From the NCBI RefSeq assembly GCF_900177725.1, contig NZ_FXAT01000015.1:62001-126000 (forward strand): DNA of 64,000 nt. The letters are read 5' to 3'. The notes beneath the pieces were generated by a model. It saw nothing but the letters and a program-made list of their open reading frames with translations, made no database searches and was not told the origin of the DNA. A program made the position numbers and the translations under genes. Source of the DNA: Paraburkholderia susongensis. Its GTDB lineage: Bacteria; Pseudomonadota; Gammaproteobacteria; Burkholderiales; Burkholderiaceae. This document shows positions 1 to 7,223 of this stretch, piece after piece (the first letter of the stretch is position 1; each line of letters begins with the position of its first letter).

Positions 1-177
1 CGCTATAACCTGCTTGCCGTGGGCGGGCTCGCCAGCTACGACTTCGGGCCGGTAAAGCTGAGTCTGTGGGCAACCAGAGACGTGCTTGGGACGGCGACCG
101 GAGGGGGAACGGGAACAGACTCTGCCACGATCACCAAGGGCTACCATGTGTTCGCCAACGTCAGTTTCAAGTTCTAG
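1..177 (+). CDS. C-terminal end of SphA/MetA-pathway-like outer-membrane protein (partial)
   Basis: The open frame runs from the window edge to TAG at 175-177 (58 residues visible). The tail alternates polar and hydrophobic residues and ends in an aromatic-rich strand, YHVFANVSFKF, as expected for the closing beta-strand of an outer-membrane barrel with terminal Phe. The visible part (GLASYDFGPVKLSLW, then TKGYHVFANVSFKF) resembles the end of the 'putative MetA-pathway of phenol degradation' family (SphA-like), thought to be channels for hydrophobic or aromatic substrates. An aromatic-acid-type MFS transporter lies downstream, which fits an uptake role. Only the C terminus is seen, so the family call is moderate. 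Confidence 0.6.
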   Translation, partial: RYNLLAVGGLASYDFGPVKLSLWATRDVLGTATGGGTGTDSATITKGYHVFANVSFKF

Positions 178-301
178 TGTCCCGAGTCGGGAGTTCGCAG
201 TTCAGTTTCTGAACGGTCCAGGAAGACGCAACCAGGGCGGCTCAATCTGGTGAGGCCCATATTGCTCGGACGTCACGGAAAATGCGATGAAGGGGAAGTC
301 G

Positions 302-556
302 ATGGCAGGTGGGCAAAAGTCGTTGCGTGTGATGGTCGAGGACTGGCTCGCTCCCGATCCCGCGAAGGGTGTTCGGGTCACGGAGTTCAGAAACAGGCGA
401 TCCCAACACGAATGCTATGTATGCGTCGAGACACTAAGAGCGGCAGGCCCTGTGGCCCTGTTCTTTTTCCGTCACCAGGACGGCGCATGGCGCATTTTCC
501 CACCGGCCCGGGAGCGGCCGGCAATGCAAGCCACTTCAAATCCGACGAACCTCTAG
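302..556 (+). CDS. small hypothetical protein
   Basis: Encodes 84 residues from the ATG at 302, which has a good AAGGGGAAG Shine-Dalgarno about 6 nt upstream; an in-frame ATG at 287 is the alternative. The protein starts with a basic stretch, then has a compact hydrophobic core (VALFFFRHQDGAWRIFPP) that looks like a folded domain, not a random frame translation. No signal peptide or membrane segment is seen. I do not recognise a named family and assign no function. An overlapping frame at 250-573 is Arg/Gly-rich and less protein-like. It sits alone between two transport genes. Confidence 0.5.
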   Translation: MAGGQKSLRVMVEDWLAPDPAKGVRVTEFRNRRSQHECYVCVETLRAAGPVALFFFRHQDGAWRIFPPARERPAMQATSNPTNL

Positions 557-622
557 CTCATCACACTAGCTGAGTAGCAAAGAAAAGAAGCTGGGGGTTC
601 CCCTGGCAAAAGGAGACGAACG

Positions 623-1999
623 ATGCAAACTGGCGCCAAGCTTGACCTCGAATCGATCATCGATGCGAGCCCTGTAAGCCGTTTTCAGATCGGGATCATG
701 GCGCTGTGCGCGCTCGTGGCGATGCTCGACGGGTGCGATACGCAGACCATTGCCTTCGTGGCGCCGGCGATCATCAAGAGTTGGCATATCGCGCCGTCGG
801 CGTTCGGGCCGGTGTTCGGCGCCGGCCTGCTGGGCGGTTTGTTCGGCGCGATCGTGTTCGGTGTCGCCAGCGACCGGTTTGGCAGAAAGCCCATCCTGCT
901 CGGCACGGTCCTGCTTTTCTCGGTCGGCTCGCTCCTCACGCCGCTGTGCGAATCACTGGCGTCACTAACCGCGGTGCGTTTCGTCACGGGCCTCGGACTC
1001 GGCGGGGCGCTGCCATGCTTCGTGTCGCTGACTTCCGAGTATGCGCCGAAGCGATTGCGCGCCTCGCTCGTCACGACCATGTTCTGCGGCTTTCCGCTGG
1101 GCGCGGTCATCGGCGGGTTCGTGTCGGCGCAATTGATTCCCGCTTTCGGATGGTCGAGCGTATTCATCGTCGGTGGCGTGTTGCCGCTGCTCATCATTCC
1201 ATTCCTCGCGGCCTTCGCTCCCGAATCCGCGCGCTTTCTCGAACTGCGCAGAGACCATAAGGCGATCGCGCGACTGCTGCAGCGCATGCATTCGCAATTC
1301 GAGTGGAGCGGCGAGGTGCCCCGGACCGGGCACGGCACGCGCGTGCCCGTCGTCAATCTGTTCAGGGAAGGGCGCGCGCTGGGCACGGTACTGCTATGGA
1401 TCACGTTATTCATGAGCCTGTTGCTGACGTACTTTCTCGTCAACTGGGTCCCGGTTGTCGCGGGACACAATGGGCTGAGCATCGCCAGCGCGGTGCGAGC
1501 GGCCTCGATGCTGAACTTCGGCTCGATCTTCGGCTGCATCGTGCTCGGGCGGCTCGCCGACCGCTTCGGCACCGCCCGTGTGGTGGGATCCGGATTCGCG
1601 CTCGGCGCGATCGCGATCGGACTGATCGGCCAGGCCGGCACGTCTGCCGTGTTGCTGGGAACGGTTGCGTTCATGGCCGGGTTTTTTAGCATCGGGGCGC
1701 AGATCTGCACGGTGGCGATGTGCGCCGGGTTCTACGATACGTTTTCGCGCGCCACGGGAATCGGCTGGTCGATGGGCGTCGGCCGTCTCGGCGCCATCGT
1801 CGGCCCGGTTCTCGGCGGTGTGCTGCTGTCCGCCGGCATGTCGTCTTCGGCACTGTTTCTCGTCGTCGGCTCGACGTCCGTTGGCGCCGCCCTGACCTCG
1901 CTTGCGATCGGACGCTTCGTGCTGCGGCGGCGGCGTTCGCAGTCCGAAGGAGCGCCCGCTTACACGTCGGGCACGAGCACATCGCATCACGTGGGTTGA
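623..1999 (+). CDS. MFS transporter, aromatic acid:H+ symporter (AAHS) type
   Basis: A 458-residue inner-membrane protein with about twelve hydrophobic segments. It carries the AAHS-type N-terminal motif LDGCDTQTIAFVAPAI in TM1 (the DGxD pattern of PcaK/BenK-type carriers), a DRFGRKP loop between TM2 and TM3, and a second LADRFG copy in the C-terminal half. Proteins of this kind import benzoate- or hydroxybenzoate-type acids with protons. The ATG follows AGGAG by 8 nt. It lies between an outer-membrane channel gene and a GlcG/HbpS-like gene, pointing to an aromatic-acid uptake and catabolic locus. The substrate cannot be read from sequence. Confidence 0.85.
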   Translation: MQTGAKLDLESIIDASPVSRFQIGIMALCALVAMLDGCDTQTIAFVAPAIIKSWHIAPSAFGPVFGAGLLGGLFGAIVFGVASDRFGRKPILLGTVLLFSVGSLLTPLCESLASLTAVRFVTGLGLGGALPCFVSLTSEYAPKRLRASLVTTMFCGFPLGAVIGGFVSAQLIPAFGWSSVFIVGGVLPLLIIPFLAAFAPESARFLELRRDHKAIARLLQRMHSQFEWSGEVPRTGHGTRVPVVNLFREGRALGTVLLWITLFMSLLLTYFLVNWVPVVAGHNGLSIASAVRAASMLNFGSIFGCIVLGRLADRFGTARVVGSGFALGAIAIGLIGQAGTSAVLLGTVAFMAGFFSIGAQICTVAMCAGFYDTFSRATGIGWSMGVGRLGAIVGPVLGGVLLSAGMSSSALFLVVGSTSVGAALTSLAIGRFVLRRRRSQSEGAPAYTSGTSTSHHVG

Positions 2000-2075
2000 G
2001 CGGAGCGGCCATCGCGGAACACGGACAACGAGGCGTCGCGCGCGGATACCCGCCTCTCTTTTTGGAGTACGCACT

Positions 2076-2507
2076 ATGCAAATTTTTTCACTGGATCAGG
2101 CGTCGGCGATCGTCGACGCCGCCCTCGCGCATGCAAGGGCGCAGGATTGCCATCCGATGACCGTCGCCGTGCTCGATGCCGGCGGCCACCTGCTCGCGCT
2201 GAAGCGTGAGGACAACAGCGGCATCCTGCGCCCCCAGATCGCCCAGGCGAAAGCGTGGGGCGCATTGGGTATGGGACATGGAGGCCGCACGCTGGCGGAG
2301 CGGGCAGCCATTGCGCCGGCCTTCTACGCGGCACTGACGGACATCTCCGGCGGGCGCATTGCACCCGTACCTGGCGGCGTGCTGGTTCGTAATGCACAGG
2401 GCGACGTGATCGGCGCCGTGGGCATCAGCGGCGATCATCCCGACAAGGACGAAGCCTGCGCGATCCACGGCATCGGCAGCGTCGGCTTGCACGCCGACGT
2501 GAACTGA
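2076..2507 (+). CDS. GlcG/HbpS-like (DUF336) heme-binding family protein
   Basis: Encodes 143 residues from the ATG at 2076, chosen because TTTGGAG lies 8-9 nt upstream; the frame stays open further 5' but that part overlaps the transporter and is not protein-like. The family pattern is clear: an N-terminal helix with ALAHARAQDCHPMTVAVLDAGGHLLALKRED, then a C-terminal PVPGGVLVRNAQGDVIGAVGISG segment. DUF336 proteins are small alpha/beta proteins, some of which bind heme or degradation products, and they are common in aromatic and glycolate gene clusters. It is 76 bp downstream of the MFS gene and probably co-transcribed. Confidence 0.85.
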   Translation: MQIFSLDQASAIVDAALAHARAQDCHPMTVAVLDAGGHLLALKREDNSGILRPQIAQAKAWGALGMGHGGRTLAERAAIAPAFYAALTDISGGRIAPVPGGVLVRNAQGDVIGAVGISGDHPDKDEACAIHGIGSVGLHADVN

Positions 2508-2599
2508 CCAGGCTATTGAAAGGGCTGAGCGGCAGCCGGGGCGAAGCCGGCCCGCGTAGTGCGATACGAATCGCCGCGAGTCCGTTAAGCGGTCAGCGG

Positions 2600-3340
2600 T
2601 CAGCGTTTGGCGACGCGCGGCGACACAGCGGCGCGAACGCCGCTTACCTTGTGACGTTCGATCAGTTCGTCGATCATGCCCGCCGCCGTTGCTTCCTCGA
2701 CGATCCGTTCGAGGAACGCCGCGGCGGCTTCGTTTGGCAGATGCGTGCCGATCGCTTGCTGGATCGACGTGAAGCATCCATCGAGCAGCCTGACACCCGT
2801 GAGCGTTTTCTCATCGCGAAGGAGACCGGGCCGGAGTCCGGCCAGGGCGTCGGCCTGAGCCTGCGCGAATGCGTCGTAGGCATCCTTGTGAGTAGGCAGG
2901 CGAATCAGGCGCGCACGGGTGACGTGACGCCTCAGCCACAGCTCGTAGGCGCTGCCGGCCGCGGCCGCTATGCGTACGCCGGGGCGATCTAGCGACTGGG
3001 CGGAAAGCACAGGTGAATCGGTACGCACGAGGCAGGTGGCATCGATCTCGAGGTAGGCTCTGGTGAAGGCGATCGTCTGCGCACGCTCAGGCTCGCTCGC
3101 GACGAGACAGATATCCCAGACATCCTGACCGGCCGCATCGGCGAGCTCGCGAGGTGACGCGAACGGCACACAGGCAAGCGGAACACCCAGCCGCGACGCA
3201 ATCATGCGCGCGAGGTCCGGGCCGATTCCAGTCGGATTGCCCTGGGCGTCCGGGACACCGACGAGCAGGAAATTGGCAAGGTTGAGACCCGTACGCAGCA
3301 CGCCGTGTGGCGCAAGCTGTCGAAGCACGAGCGGATCCAT
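2600..3340 (-). CDS. solute-binding-protein family 3 fold, no signal peptide
   Basis: Encodes 246 residues. The ATG at 3340 is preceded by GAGG at suitable spacing. The protein has the bilobal SBP_bac_3 pattern: GVLRTGLNLANFLLVGVPDAQGNPTGIGPDLARMIASRLGVPL at the N terminus, a DICLVASEPERAQTIAFTRAYLEIDATCLV strand region around residues 95-130, and a C-terminal two-helix end. No signal peptide or lipobox is present and no permease or ATPase gene is adjacent, so it is probably not a classical ABC transport subunit. It could be a cytoplasmic ligand-binding protein or an enzyme built on this fold, as in cyclohexadienyl dehydratase. It appears to be the last gene of the cupin-SnoaL-SBP operon, 83 bp after the SnoaL-like gene. 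Confidence 0.75.
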   Translation of the reverse strand: MDPLVLRQLAPHGVLRTGLNLANFLLVGVPDAQGNPTGIGPDLARMIASRLGVPLACVPFASPRELADAAGQDVWDICLVASEPERAQTIAFTRAYLEIDATCLVRTDSPVLSAQSLDRPGVRIAAAAGSAYELWLRRHVTRARLIRLPTHKDAYDAFAQAQADALAGLRPGLLRDEKTLTGVRLLDGCFTSIQQAIGTHLPNEAAAAFLERIVEEATAAGMIDELIERHKVSGVRAAVSPRVAKR

Positions 3341-3423
3341 TGGATGGTCCTCATGGCAGATAAAGGAATGAGCCCACCACGCGCGGCGTGAAGTGGGCTC
3401 ACGATGGTTCGCGATACGCCCGG

Positions 3424-3831
3424 CTACATCGCGAGCGTCATCTGTCGCTGGATGACACGGCGCCTGAACCGCCATGCGCCGTCCGCCTCCTTGCAGACGT
3501 CGTCGCGCAGATCGCTGATGCGCAGCTCGGCAGGCGCGTCGTCACCGCGCTGCTCGAAGGTGAGTTGCACGGCAGTCAAGCTGGCGCTCGCGTCGTCGTT
3601 GCGCTCGACGCGCAGATTCGACCACACGTGCCGCGTTTTCCGCAGTGGCTCGCGTGCACGCGTTTCGCAGTCGCTGGCGATGGCAGGGCGCCCGGTGAAC
3701 AGGCGCTCACCCACGAGGAGTATCCCGTCCGCGACAAAAAGCTGTGCGAGCCCCGCACCATCGCCTCGATCGGCGTACCACGCGAAATCGCTGAGCAGGC
3801 GTTCGATGGACGCGAGATCAGATGTGATCAT
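3424..3831 (-). CDS. SnoaL-like / NTF2-family protein
   Basis: Encodes 135 residues with the cone-shaped alpha+beta NTF2 pattern: N-terminal helix IERLLSDFAWYADRGDGAGLAQLFVADGILLVG, then a long curved sheet ending in DGAWRFRRRVIQRQM. SnoaL-like members are small cyclases, isomerases or dehydratases, and members with this spacing often occur in aromatic catabolic clusters. The ATG at 3831 overlaps the 3' end of the upstream cupin gene by 14 nt, so the two are translationally coupled. No specific reaction can be assigned. Confidence 0.8.
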   Translation of the reverse strand: MITSDLASIERLLSDFAWYADRGDGAGLAQLFVADGILLVGERLFTGRPAIASDCETRAREPLRKTRHVWSNLRVERNDDASASLTAVQLTFEQRGDDAPAELRISDLRDDVCKEADGAWRFRRRVIQRQMTLAM

Positions 3832-4717
3832 TCACCGCTCCCTCGACGAGATCGAACTCCGCTTCAACGTCTTTCGGCACAACGACCGGCGGCAATCCCA
3901 TCAGGAAGATCTGCAACCCCTGTGCAGCCGTTACCGTGAGCGTTTCGCCGGGTTCCGCCTGGATCGAAGCGTACCGCCCGATTGTCTCCGTGCCGGCGCT
4001 GCCGGTGCCATCCGTCACGAACATGAGCCGTCGTGCCGTGTCGTGCGAGGATGTCCAGCTGGCGCCCGGTGCAATCCGGACCATTTCAGTCCACGCAGCG
4101 CGCTCCGAGAACGAACCGAGGAACTTGTTCGATACCCCAATGGTGCCGGGCACCGGGATCCAGTTGAAGCGGCCGGGGTCGGCGATCACGACGCCGGGGT
4201 AGCGCGGCATCGGATACTTCAGGCGTTCGCCAAACACGTGCCTCCAGATCACGTTAAGGCCCCATTCGAGCTTGCCGTTGGGATGCCGGTAGTTAGGCCC
4301 GACGAATTCGCCGATCTTGGCCAGTTCGTCCCGCGCGGCGAGCCGCTGGCCCATGCTCATGAAACCGCATCCGGACGAGCCGCCGAACTGCAGGACGAGC
4401 TGCAGACGCTCGCCCGGCGGCGTCTTGCCGAGCGGATCATCCTGCGGGCCGTAGGGCTGGCCCTCCGGAAAGTACCCGACCTGCCCCTCCTTCAGCTTGG
4501 CGCCTTCACCGATGTTCATGTCCCCGACGAGCGGCAGACGGATCTGCTCGAAGTTGTGACGATGACGTGGCATATAAAAGTCGCTGTCCTGACGCCCCAG
4601 CACGAGCATGAAGTTCTCGGGCGACATCGGGTCGCCCTCGAGACAGTACTGGAATACTACCGTTCCAGTAGGATGGTCTTTGTGCCAGTCAGTGTCGCTG
4701 AAATGCTTGATTCTCAT
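3818..4717 (-). CDS. cupin-domain protein
   Basis: Encodes 299 residues from the ATG at 4717, which has a strong AGGAGG 5 nt upstream (the in-frame start at 4741 lacks this). Residues about 40-110 form a cupin-like core with YMPRHRHNFEQIRLPLVGDMNIGEG, where His residues and Glu could bind a metal, followed by VGYFPEGQPYGPQD. A second, more degenerate beta-barrel occupies the C-terminal half (APGASWTSSHDTARRLMFVTDGTG). This suggests a bicupin such as a ring-cleavage dioxygenase, isomerase or sensor protein. It is the first gene of the minus-strand operon and is divergent from the GntR regulator, which probably controls it. Confidence 0.75.
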   Translation of the reverse strand: MRIKHFSDTDWHKDHPTGTVVFQYCLEGDPMSPENFMLVLGRQDSDFYMPRHRHNFEQIRLPLVGDMNIGEGAKLKEGQVGYFPEGQPYGPQDDPLGKTPPGERLQLVLQFGGSSGCGFMSMGQRLAARDELAKIGEFVGPNYRHPNGKLEWGLNVIWRHVFGERLKYPMPRYPGVVIADPGRFNWIPVPGTIGVSNKFLGSFSERAAWTEMVRIAPGASWTSSHDTARRLMFVTDGTGSAGTETIGRYASIQAEPGETLTVTAAQGLQIFLMGLPPVVVPKDVEAEFDLVEGAVNDHI

Positions 4718-4810
4718 GCCTCCTCCTTTGATCGGATCCACGCCTGCAGCGCATTTCGCCCAGGCGTGACAAAAGACCCGGCCGATTACCGGCCGGCTAA
4801 AATTGATTTT

Positions 4811-4834
4811 GTGACTAAGTCACCATGTGACTTA
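4811..4834. promoter_or_regulatory. operator: overlapping perfect inverted repeats, probable GntR/FadR binding site
   Basis: Two perfect palindromes share a half-site: GTGACTAAGTCAC at 4811-4823 and TAAGTCACCATGTGACTTA at 4816-4834 (8-bp arms, 3-bp spacer). The block therefore has three GTGACT half-sites in alternating orientation. It lies between the divergent cupin and regulator genes, just upstream of the regulator's -10 element. FadR/GntR dimers bind short palindromes of this type, so autoregulation plus control of the cupin operon is the natural inference. Confidence 0.75.
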
Positions 4835-4841
4835 ATACCAG

Positions 4842-4847
4842 TATAAT
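4842..4847 (+). promoter_or_regulatory. -10 element of the GntR regulator gene
   Basis: A consensus TATAAT lies 31 nt before the chosen ATG (4873). The predicted transcription start is near 4854, which rules out the upstream in-frame ATG at 4846. The -35 position falls inside the operator (GTCACC, 17-bp spacing), so a bound repressor would block RNA polymerase. Confidence 0.6.
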
Positions 4848-4872
4848 GCAGACAACGAAAAAAGGAACACTC

Positions 4873-5694
4873 ATGTCTGACCCGACCGCTTCCGACTGGC
4901 AACCATCAAAGCGTCTCGAACGCGGCAATGCCGCGGAACAGATCCTGGAAGATCTGCGCGATCGCATCCTGAGGGGGCAGTTTTCCCGCGGCGCAAAGCT
5001 GCCGACCGAAAAGCAGATGGCCGAGGGCTATGGAGTGAGCGGCGCGACCATTCGCGAAGCCATCCGCGGGCTCGTGACCGCGCAGCTCGTCGAGGTCCGG
5101 CACGGCAGCGGCGCCTACGTGACAGCGCAGAAGGATCAACTGATCGCAGCGTCCCTGTCCTCGATGATCCAGATCGAGCGCATCGGCGTACCGCAGGTGC
5201 TCGGCGTGCTCGGCGCGCTACTGTCCTATGCGGCGGAACTCGCCGCGAAGCACGCGACGGCGGAAGATATCGAGGGCATGCGGCAGGCCTTGCGCCGCAT
5301 CGAGGAAGGCGACAGTGCGCAAGCCATTTCCGGTGCTGTTATTGCGTTCATCGAGGCGATCGGGCAGGCATCGGGGAATTCCCTGCTGGCCGCGCTCTGC
5401 CGGTTCTTCGTTGGTATCCAGGTCGACCTTGGCGCCAATCTGTCCGGCGGAACCGTGACGAGTTGGCGAGCCACGACGGCCTCGATCGGCCGGGATCGTC
5501 TGCAGGTTTTCAAGGCGATCGAAGCGAGGGATCCGGCGGCAGCGAAAGCAGCCGCGCTCGCCTTTCACGAGCGCGCCCTCGAAGTGATCATCGCGCAACC
5601 CAACGCCGCTACCGCGATGGTGAGCGATCCGGCGCTCACTGCGCTTCTGTCATCAGTTCTACGGCAGAAGGCTCAGGGGGACGGGAACCTTTGA
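4873..5694 (+). CDS. GntR-family regulator, FadR subfamily
   Basis: Encodes 273 residues from the ATG at 4873, which follows AAAGGAACAC and lies downstream of a TATAAT box. Residues about 15-85 form the GntR winged helix: QILEDLRDRILRGQF, KLPTEKQMAEGYGVSGATIREAIRGL, then VRHGSGAYV. The C-terminal all-helical FCD-type effector domain includes EAIGQASGNSLLAAL and a final KAIEARDPAAAKAAALAFHERAL helix pair typical of this subfamily. Such proteins usually repress catabolic genes until a carboxylic acid effector binds. It is divergent from the cupin-SnoaL-SBP operon across the operator at 4811-4834. Confidence 0.88.
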   Translation: MSDPTASDWQPSKRLERGNAAEQILEDLRDRILRGQFSRGAKLPTEKQMAEGYGVSGATIREAIRGLVTAQLVEVRHGSGAYVTAQKDQLIAASLSSMIQIERIGVPQVLGVLGALLSYAAELAAKHATAEDIEGMRQALRRIEEGDSAQAISGAVIAFIEAIGQASGNSLLAALCRFFVGIQVDLGANLSGGTVTSWRATTASIGRDRLQVFKAIEARDPAAAKAAALAFHERALEVIIAQPNAATAMVSDPALTALLSSVLRQKAQGDGNL

Positions 5695-5783
5695 AGCCGG
5701 GTACCGGCGTGAAGTGACGCCGGGCAGTTTCCCGCCCGCTGGAGAGCCCGGATTTGAGCGGGCATCGCTGGACGAAGCTGGAA

Positions 5784-5820
5784 TGAAAAAACCCGCGAAG
5801 CCTTATGCTGTCGCGGGTTT
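5784..5820 (-). terminator. intrinsic terminator downstream of tRNA-Thr
   Basis: A perfect 10-bp stem, AAACCCGCGA (5789-5798) with TCGCGGGTTT (5811-5820), has a 12-nt loop. Read on the minus strand the stem runs into an uninterrupted T-tract, so it ends the tRNA transcript. It may also stop readthrough from the GntR gene on the other strand. Confidence 0.8.
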
Positions 5821-5853
5821 CAAGACCTCCAGGGACGAGCCTGGAAAGGTAAC

Positions 5854-5929
5854 TGGTGCCGGCTGCAGGACTCGAACCCGCCACCTCATGATTACAAGTC
5901 AAGCGCTCTACCTGATGAGCTAAGCCGGC
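5854..5929 (-). tRNA. tRNA-Thr (anticodon TGT)
   Basis: A 76-nt minus-strand tRNA with an encoded CCA. The acceptor arms GCCGGC and GCCGGC pair, the D-arm has TAGCTCATCAGGTAGAGC, the anticodon loop is CTTGTAA with anticodon TGT, and the T-arm contains GGTTCGAGTCC. Apart from a few stem substitutions it matches the usual bacterial tRNA-Thr(UGU). It lies just after sspB, followed by a strong terminator, and may be co-transcribed with sspAB. Confidence 0.95.
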
Positions 5930-5948
5930 ATGAGGCCGTGATTCTACT

Positions 5949-6452
5949 TCATTTCACGATCTTAAGGCGAGCCCTGCCGCCGCCTTTCGACCCGTCGTCG
6001 TCGGGCTGCGGCCTGTCCGTCGCGCTGTCCGTCTTTGCCGTCTCCGGATCGGCCGGCGACGTCTCGACCGCGCGCGGCGCGGCCGGCACTTCGGGCTCAT
6101 CCGCTGCGTCCGCACCCGAATCCTGCGCCTCGCCGCCCGCCGATTCGACCGGGAACGCCATGCCCTGGCCGTTTTCGCGCGCGTAGATCGCGAGAATGTT
6201 GGCGACCGGCACCTCAATCTTGTGCGACTTGCCGGAGAAGCGCGCGTTGAACTCGACCCACTCGTTGCCCATCTGCAACTGGCTCGTCGCCTCGAAGCTG
6301 ATGTTCAGCACGATCTCGTTGTCACGCACAAACTGACGCGGCACGCGCGTCTGATTGTCGACCCGCACCGCGATGTGCGGTGTGTAGCCGTTATCCGTGC
6401 ACCACTCGTAGAGCGCGCGCAGCAGATAAGGCTTCGTGGAAATCTCTTGCAT
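5949..6452 (-). CDS. sspB: ClpXP adaptor SspB (stringent starvation protein B)
   Basis: Encodes 167 residues. The ATG at 6452 (MQEISTKPYLLRALYEWC) fits the family start and has AGAGGAC upstream; the TTG codon just 5' of it is not needed. The N-terminal 110 residues form the ssrA-tag-binding domain (NGYTPHIAVRVD, VPRQFVRDNEIVLNIS, NEWVEFNARFSG). An acidic, Pro/Ala-rich flexible linker follows and ends in RLKIVK, matching the ClpX-docking XB motif. The protein delivers ssrA-tagged stalled peptides to ClpXP. It sits downstream of sspA, the usual pair. Confidence 0.95.
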   Translation of the reverse strand: MQEISTKPYLLRALYEWCTDNGYTPHIAVRVDNQTRVPRQFVRDNEIVLNISFEATSQLQMGNEWVEFNARFSGKSHKIEVPVANILAIYARENGQGMAFPVESAGGEAQDSGADAADEPEVPAAPRAVETSPADPETAKTDSATDRPQPDDDGSKGGGRARLKIVK

Positions 6453-6516
6453 CAACAGTCCTCTTGCGGGCGCGGGCGCGCATCAGCGATGCGGCGCCCG
6501 CGCGCCAAAGCCAAAC

Positions 6517-7128
6517 TCAACGGCGCATCACCTTTTCCGAAGGCGTCAGCGCTTCGATATAAGCCGGGCGGCTGAAAATGCGCTCGGCGTACTTCATCAG
6601 CGGCGCGGCATTCTTCGACAATTCGATGCCGTAGTGGTCGAGACGCCACAGGAGCGGCGCGATCGCGACGTCGAGCATCGAAAACTCTTCGCCGAGCATG
6701 TACTTGTTCTTCAGGAAGATCGGCGCGAGCTGCGTCAGGCGATCGCGGATCGCGAGGCGCGCTTTTTCGTGATTCTTCTCGGCGGCCTTGCCCTTTTCGT
6801 TTTCGAGCGTGCCGACGTGAACGAACAGTTCCTTTTCGAAGTTCAGCAGGAACAGGCGCGCGCGCGCACGCTGCACCGGGTCGGCCGGCATCAGTTGCGG
6901 GTGCGGGAAGCGCTCGTCGATGTACTCGTTGATGATGTTCGATTCGTACAGAATCAGGTCCCGTTCGACGAGGATCGGCACTTGACCATACGGATTCATC
7001 ACGGCGATGTCTTCCGGCTTGTTGAACAGGTCGACGTCGCGGATCTCGAAGTCCATGCCCTTTTCGAACAACACCAGCCGGCAACGCTGGGAGAACGGGC
7101 AAGTAGTGCCGGAATACAGAACCATCAT
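6517..7128 (-). CDS. sspA: stringent starvation protein A (GST-fold RNA polymerase-associated protein)
   Basis: Encodes 203 residues with an N-terminal thioredoxin-like GST domain (MMVLYSGTTCPFSQRCRLVL, then NPYGQVPILVERDLILYESNIINEYID) and a C-terminal helical GST domain. SspA binds RNA polymerase and alters promoter use in stationary phase and stress; it lacks glutathione transferase activity. The ATG at 7128 follows GAGG at about 9-10 nt; a second ATG is immediately adjacent. The gene lies between petC and sspB, the common betaproteobacterial order. Confidence 0.95.
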   Translation of the reverse strand: MMVLYSGTTCPFSQRCRLVLFEKGMDFEIRDVDLFNKPEDIAVMNPYGQVPILVERDLILYESNIINEYIDERFPHPQLMPADPVQRARARLFLLNFEKELFVHVGTLENEKGKAAEKNHEKARLAIRDRLTQLAPIFLKNKYMLGEEFSMLDVAIAPLLWRLDHYGIELSKNAAPLMKYAERIFSRPAYIEALTPSEKVMRR

Positions 7129-7165
7129 ATTTACATTTCCTCAAAAAGCTGAAGGGCCAGCGCGC

Positions 7166-7191
7166 GGAAAAACCGTTCAGCAGGTTTTTCC
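7166..7191 (-). terminator. stem-loop between petC and sspA
   Basis: A perfect 9-bp inverted repeat GGAAAAACC (7166-7174) and GGTTTTTCC (7183-7191) has an 8-nt loop, flanked by GC-rich partly complementary bases. A second hairpin, CACGCCG with CGGCGTG (7204-7222), starts just past the petC stop. Neither ends in a long U-run, so partial termination or mRNA 3'-end protection between the bc1 operon and sspAB is likelier than a full stop. Confidence 0.5.
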
Positions 7192-7223
7192 TGGCGCCGG
7201 CCCCACGCCGTGTAGCGGCGTGA

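Noticed and set aside
250-573. Overlapping 107-codon frame in the first kilobase
   Set aside because: Arg/Gly-rich and not protein-like; the frame at 302-556 has a better ribosome-binding site and a hydrophobic core.
4846-4872. Upstream ATG as start of the GntR regulator
   Set aside because: It overlaps the TATAAT -10 box and has no ribosome-binding site; ATG 4873 fits both signals.
5697-5745. Several GC-rich inverted repeats after the GntR gene as a terminator
   Set aside because: The stems overlap each other (GCCGGGTACCGGC and CGGCGTGAAGTGACGCCG) and no U-run follows.
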